From RGIG1959 sp045651865 (GTDB lineage: Bacteria; Bacillota; Clostridia; Oscillospirales; Acutalibacteraceae): 9,007 bases of DNA. Shown piece after piece: positions 6,769 to 9,007 of this stretch; within the stretch, counting starts at the first letter, position 1, and each line of letters begins with the position of its first letter. The stretch lies in assembly GCA_045651865.1 (NCBI GenBank), contig JAZRTC010000093.1:1-9007 (forward strand), in the 5' to 3' direction. The notes under the pieces were generated by a model. It was not told the origin of the DNA. It searched no databases and worked only from the letters and a program-made list of their open reading frames with translations. A program made the position numbers and the translations under genes.

Positions 6769-7980
6769 ATGAAATATGTTGTATTGCTGTGCGACGGTAT
6801 GGCGGATACGCCGTTTGAGGCACTCGGCGGCAAAACCCCGATGGAAGCGGCACACAAGCCGACAATGGATGCCCTCGCCGCCAAAGCGGAGCTGGGTCTT
6901 GTCAAGACGGTTCCCGAAGGTTTGTCCCCCGGCAGTGATGTGGCAAATCTTGCTGTGCTCGGTTACAATGCCGCCGACTGCTACACAGGGCGTTCTCCGC
7001 TGGAAGCTGCCAACATCGGCATTGCGATGACTGACACGGATGTGGCGATGCGTTGCAACCTTGTGACACTGTCGGATGAGAGCAATTATGCAGAGAAAAC
7101 GATCCTTGACTACTGTGCAGGTGATATCCATACTGCGGAAGCAGATGAGATCATCAAGACGGTGCAGGAAGCCTTCGGCGGCGGTGAGTTTGATGTGTAC
7201 ACCGGCACCGCATACCGCCATTGTCTGGTGTGGCACGACGGCAAAACGGACATCGGCAAACTGACCCCACCCCACGATATCACCGGTCGCGTGATCGGCG
7301 AGTATCTCCCGCTTCATGAAGATGCGGCACCGCTTCTCGCGATGATGGAAAAGAGCTACGATCTGCTGAAAGATCACCCCGTGAACAAGTCGCGCATCGA
7401 GCGCGGTCTTGCACCCGCGAACGCCATCTGGCTGTGGGGTCACGGTACCAAGCCGCAACTGAAAGATTTTGAGGCGACCTACGGCGTCAAGGGTGCGATG
7501 GTATCGGCGGTTGACCTGCTCAAAGGCATTGCCCGTCTCAACGGCATGACCGTTTGTGAAGTGGAGGGTGCCACGGGTTATATTGATACCAATTTTGAAG
7601 GTAAGCGTGATGCGGCGATCGACGCGCTGAAAAACGGTCACGATCTGGTGTATATCCATCTGGAAGCGCCCGATGAATGCGGCCACCGCGGCGAGGCGGC
7701 AAACAAAGTGAAATCGCTTGAGGAAATCGACAGCCGCGTGCTGGCACCGCTTCTCAAGGAATTGGACAACATGGGTGAGTATACGCTTCTCATCTGCCCG
7801 GATCACCCCACTCCGCTTGCTGTCAAGACGCACACAAGCGATCCTGTCCCCTATCTGCTGTACCGCAACACGAAAGAGACCGACAGCGGCATTGACTGCT
7901 TCACCGAAGCGACCGCCACCTCCACCGGTGTGATGGTGGAAAAAGGTTACACCCTGATGAACAAGGTTCTCGGAAAGTAA
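6769..7980 (+). CDS. ApgM-type phosphoglycerate mutase or phosphoglycerate-mutase-fold homoserine kinase
   Basis: Alkaline-phosphatase-superfamily enzyme of 403 residues. Metal and catalytic positions are in place: Asp9 (LCDGMAD), Ser56 in PGSDVAN (the phosphoserine nucleophile), Asp302 and His306 in EAPDECGH, Asp345 and His346 in PDHPTP, and His355 in THTSDP. This is the archaeal-type cofactor-independent mutase family (3-phosphoglycerate to 2-phosphoglycerate). A sister group in anaerobes, described as a 'proposed homoserine kinase' (TIGR02535) and found where classical ThrB is missing, has very similar sequence, and from memory features here such as AMRCNLVTLS, LTPPHDI, IWLWG and VSAVDLLKGI fit that group well. 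I cannot separate the two without a profile search, so I leave the gene symbol empty. The start at 6769 is set by AAAGGAAG. It is monocistronic, diverging from oadG. Confidence 0.9.
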   Translation: MKYVVLLCDGMADTPFEALGGKTPMEAAHKPTMDALAAKAELGLVKTVPEGLSPGSDVANLAVLGYNAADCYTGRSPLEAANIGIAMTDTDVAMRCNLVTLSDESNYAEKTILDYCAGDIHTAEADEIIKTVQEAFGGGEFDVYTGTAYRHCLVWHDGKTDIGKLTPPHDITGRVIGEYLPLHEDAAPLLAMMEKSYDLLKDHPVNKSRIERGLAPANAIWLWGHGTKPQLKDFEATYGVKGAMVSAVDLLKGIARLNGMTVCEVEGATGYIDTNFEGKRDAAIDALKNGHDLVYIHLEAPDECGHRGEAANKVKSLEEIDSRVLAPLLKELDNMGEYTLLICPDHPTPLAVKTHTSDPVPYLLYRNTKETDSGIDCFTEATATSTGVMVEKGYTLMNKVLGK

Positions 7981-7981
7981 T

Positions 7982-8018
7982 AAAAGTCCTCTTGTACCAA
8001 AAGTACAAGAGGACTTTT
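7982..8018. terminator. Bidirectional terminator between the apgM-like gene and pnuC
   Basis: A 16-bp perfect stem (AAAAGTCCTCTTGTAC, 7982-7997, with 8003-8018) and a CAAAA loop, followed on the plus strand by T's. It begins 1 base after the upstream stop codon. The pnuC stop codon (8018-8020, minus strand) overlaps the last paired base. Confidence 0.9.
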
Positions 8019-8692
8019 TATGTTTGGGTATTTTCCATTTTACGCCAGTTGTAAAAGCCGTACAGATCGTTTGCAAGAAACATCACAAAGCACGCAACCA
8101 TGGGAATATAGGATATATCGGTAAACGACGCCATAGTCCACAGTACGATCAGTACCACATCGTTCGCGGCATAGAACAGTGCATAATACGGACTGCGCAA
8201 AAAGGTCAGATACGCCGCCGCAAAGCTCGTTGTAACCGAAAAGGTGCTGACAAGTAAATTGGCATTGCCAAGCATACGGAGGATCCCATAAAACAGCACT
8301 GTCGCCAGGATACTGAACAGAATCACCCTACCCCAGTCGCGACGGCTTATCTGCCGCACCTCCACCTCGGAAGATTGCTTGTAAGGATGGCGGATCCATT
8401 CGATGGCGGCTAATACCGCCATCGGCGCTGTCATCCCGAGATAGGTGATCATTTCGCCGTAGTATGCAAAAAAGAAGGAAATGATGCCGTACATCACCGA
8501 GAAAGCGATCATCAGGAATTGCCCGATCACATAGCCTTTTGCGAGAAATATCAAGGATGTAGCCCCGATCAGCGAAGCAATCAGATTGAGCACATCGCCG
8601 TTGCCGAACAGTGTGTATGACAGAACCATCAGCGCGACAGACGAAAGCCACAACCCGCGTTCAAAACCTGTCAGCTGTTTGATAAGCTTCAT
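8018..8692 (-). CDS. pnuC: PnuC-family vitamin transporter, probably nicotinamide riboside
   Basis: Inner-membrane facilitator of the PnuC family, which brings in nicotinamide riboside for NAD synthesis; relatives carry thiamine (PnuT) or riboflavin (PnuX), so the substrate is not certain. The 224 residues show about seven hydrophobic segments and the family signatures YYALFYAANDVVLIVLW (169-185) and FLANDLYGFYNWRKM (205-219) near the C terminus. The start is the ATG at 8692, preceded by a perfect AAGGAGG (8699-8705) at 6 bases. A longer frame to 8719 would start inside the leader terminator and is rejected. It has its own promoter and an attenuator-like leader. The stop codon overlaps the shared terminator downstream. 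Confidence 0.88.
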   Translation of the reverse strand: MKLIKQLTGFERGLWLSSVALMVLSYTLFGNGDVLNLIASLIGATSLIFLAKGYVIGQFLMIAFSVMYGIISFFFAYYGEMITYLGMTAPMAVLAAIEWIRHPYKQSSEVEVRQISRRDWGRVILFSILATVLFYGILRMLGNANLLVSTFSVTTSFAAAYLTFLRSPYYALFYAANDVVLIVLWTMASFTDISYIPMVACFVMFLANDLYGFYNWRKMENTQT

Positions 8693-8709
8693 AAAGATCC
8701 TCCTTATAC

Positions 8710-8765
8710 AAAAAAGCATTCGCGGCGTATCTTCTAAGACCTAACGATACGCGACGAATGCTTTT
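8710..8765 (-). terminator. Leader terminator in front of pnuC
   Basis: On the minus strand a long stem (8746-8761 with 8716-8731; GCATTCG and GCGTATC blocks with one G-T pair and one mismatch between them, 14-base loop) is followed by six T's (8710-8715) and then immediately by the pnuC ribosome binding site. No gene enters from upstream on this strand, so the terminator belongs to pnuC's own transcript. Confidence 0.8.
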
Positions 8766-8811
8766 GATTTCAGCATTACCCTACCCGGTGGCAGTTACTG
8801 TTTGAAATTGT
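8762..8811 (-). promoter_or_regulatory. Candidate riboswitch or attenuator sensor in the pnuC leader
   Basis: Between the transcription start (about 8811) and the terminator lie about 50 nt that can fold. An outer stem ATTTCA/TGAAAT (8803-8808 with 8767-8772) encloses a small hairpin CTGCC-ACCG-GGTAG and the sequence GGGTAATGC. The AATGC at 8773-8777 can pair with GCATT, the 5' arm of the terminator, giving an alternative antiterminator pairing. I compared it with TPP, FMN, preQ1 and tetrahydrofolate core sequences from memory and it fits none. The ligand is unknown; an NAD-related compound would make sense from the gene. Confidence 0.5.
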
Positions 8812-8817
8812 GAGGAT

Positions 8818-8846
8818 AGAATAGCATATAGATCATGTTTTGTCAA
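8818..8846 (-). promoter_or_regulatory. pnuC promoter
   Basis: On the minus strand, perfect TTGACA (8841-8846), a 17-base spacer ending in TGC (extended -10), and TATTCT (8818-8823). The start at about 8811 gives a leader of about 119 nt before the ATG. Confidence 0.8.
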
Positions 8847-8906
8847 CCGTCTTTCGGATACCATATCTTTTTCAAAAAGAATCCGTAGATTCTCCAAAAC
8901 TCTATA

Positions 8907-8935
8907 TTGACAAACAGAGCTTTATCTGCTATAAT
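8907..8935 (+). promoter_or_regulatory. tRNA-Thr promoter
   Basis: Perfect TTGACA (8907-8912), 17-base spacer ending in TGC, perfect TATAAT (8930-8935). The start near 8942 is about 11 bases before the mature tRNA. Such a consensus promoter is typical for stable RNA. Confidence 0.85.
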
Positions 8936-8952
8936 GCTCCTTGTTCAAATTC

Positions 8953-9007
8953 GCTGGTTTAGCTCAGTTGGTAGAGCAGCTGATTTGTAATCAGCAGGTC
9001 GGGGGTT
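8953..9007 (+). tRNA. tRNA-Thr (anticodon TGT), truncated by the window edge
   Basis: The 5' acceptor strand GCTGGTT (8953-8959), D-arm GCTC-AGTTGGTA-GAGC (8962-8977), anticodon stem GCTGA/TCAGC (8979-8983 with 8991-8995), loop TTTGTAA with anticodon TGT at 8986-8988, variable AGGTC, and the start of the T-arm (GGGGGTT) are present. TGT reads ACA (threonine). The 3' half of the T-arm and the acceptor 3' strand lie past the edge. Further tRNAs may follow. Confidence 0.95.

Noticed and set aside
6721..8076. Minus-strand open frame of 451 codons opposite the apgM-like gene
   Set aside because: It is antisense to a gene with full catalytic motifs, reads through a terminator into pnuC, and matches no family I know.
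8693..8719. Upstream ATG extending pnuC by nine residues
   Set aside because: The added codons would be the terminator T-tract and the ribosome binding site itself; AAGGAGG clearly serves the ATG at 8692.
8762..8811. TPP riboswitch upstream of pnuC (as for PnuT thiamine transporters)
   Set aside because: GGTAATGC superficially resembles part of a TPP element, but the CTGAGA and ACCC..GAACCTGA blocks are missing and the region is too short.

Overview
The window looks like ordinary chromosome from an anaerobic, gut-type member of the Clostridia (Oscillospiraceae/Ruminococcaceae-like). The reasons are AGGAGG-type ribosome binding sites, strong sigma-A promoters with 17-base spacers and extended -10 boxes, a Firmicutes-style rRNA leader, a membrane Na+-pumping decarboxylase, a PcrA helicase with a long insert, and a Cys-rich protein of a family I know only from Clostridia. 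I see no phage, transposon or CRISPR sequence.

Layout, left to right. Positions 1-151 hold, on the minus strand, the promoter and boxA-containing leader of what is probably an rRNA operon lying off the left edge. The plus-strand metA (homoserine O-acetyltransferase) diverges from it. metA converges through a shared hairpin terminator on a minus-strand gene for a 271-residue Cys-rich protein. Upstream of that, also on the minus strand and separated by another terminator, is pcrA (UvrD/Rep family helicase). Next come oadB and oadG (minus strand, promoter near 6628-6656), the beta and gamma subunits of a sodium-pumping biotin-dependent decarboxylase. The catalytic alpha subunit is not in the window. 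An apgM-like alkaline-phosphatase-superfamily gene diverges from oadG on the plus strand and converges through a 16-bp hairpin on pnuC (minus). pnuC has its own promoter and a leader of about 119 nt that ends in an intrinsic terminator just before the ribosome binding site. A tRNA-Thr(TGT) gene with a near-perfect promoter runs off the right edge.

The genes are mostly independent units: methionine synthesis, DNA repair, Na+ bioenergetics, glycolysis or threonine synthesis, and NAD-precursor uptake. The only clear operon is oadG-oadB. The most interesting element is the pnuC leader, which has the architecture of a transcription-attenuating riboswitch but whose sensor domain I cannot match to any class I know. 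A second point is that the apgM-like protein may be a homoserine kinase of the phosphoglycerate-mutase fold. In that case two genes of the window, it and metA, would draw on the same homoserine pool.
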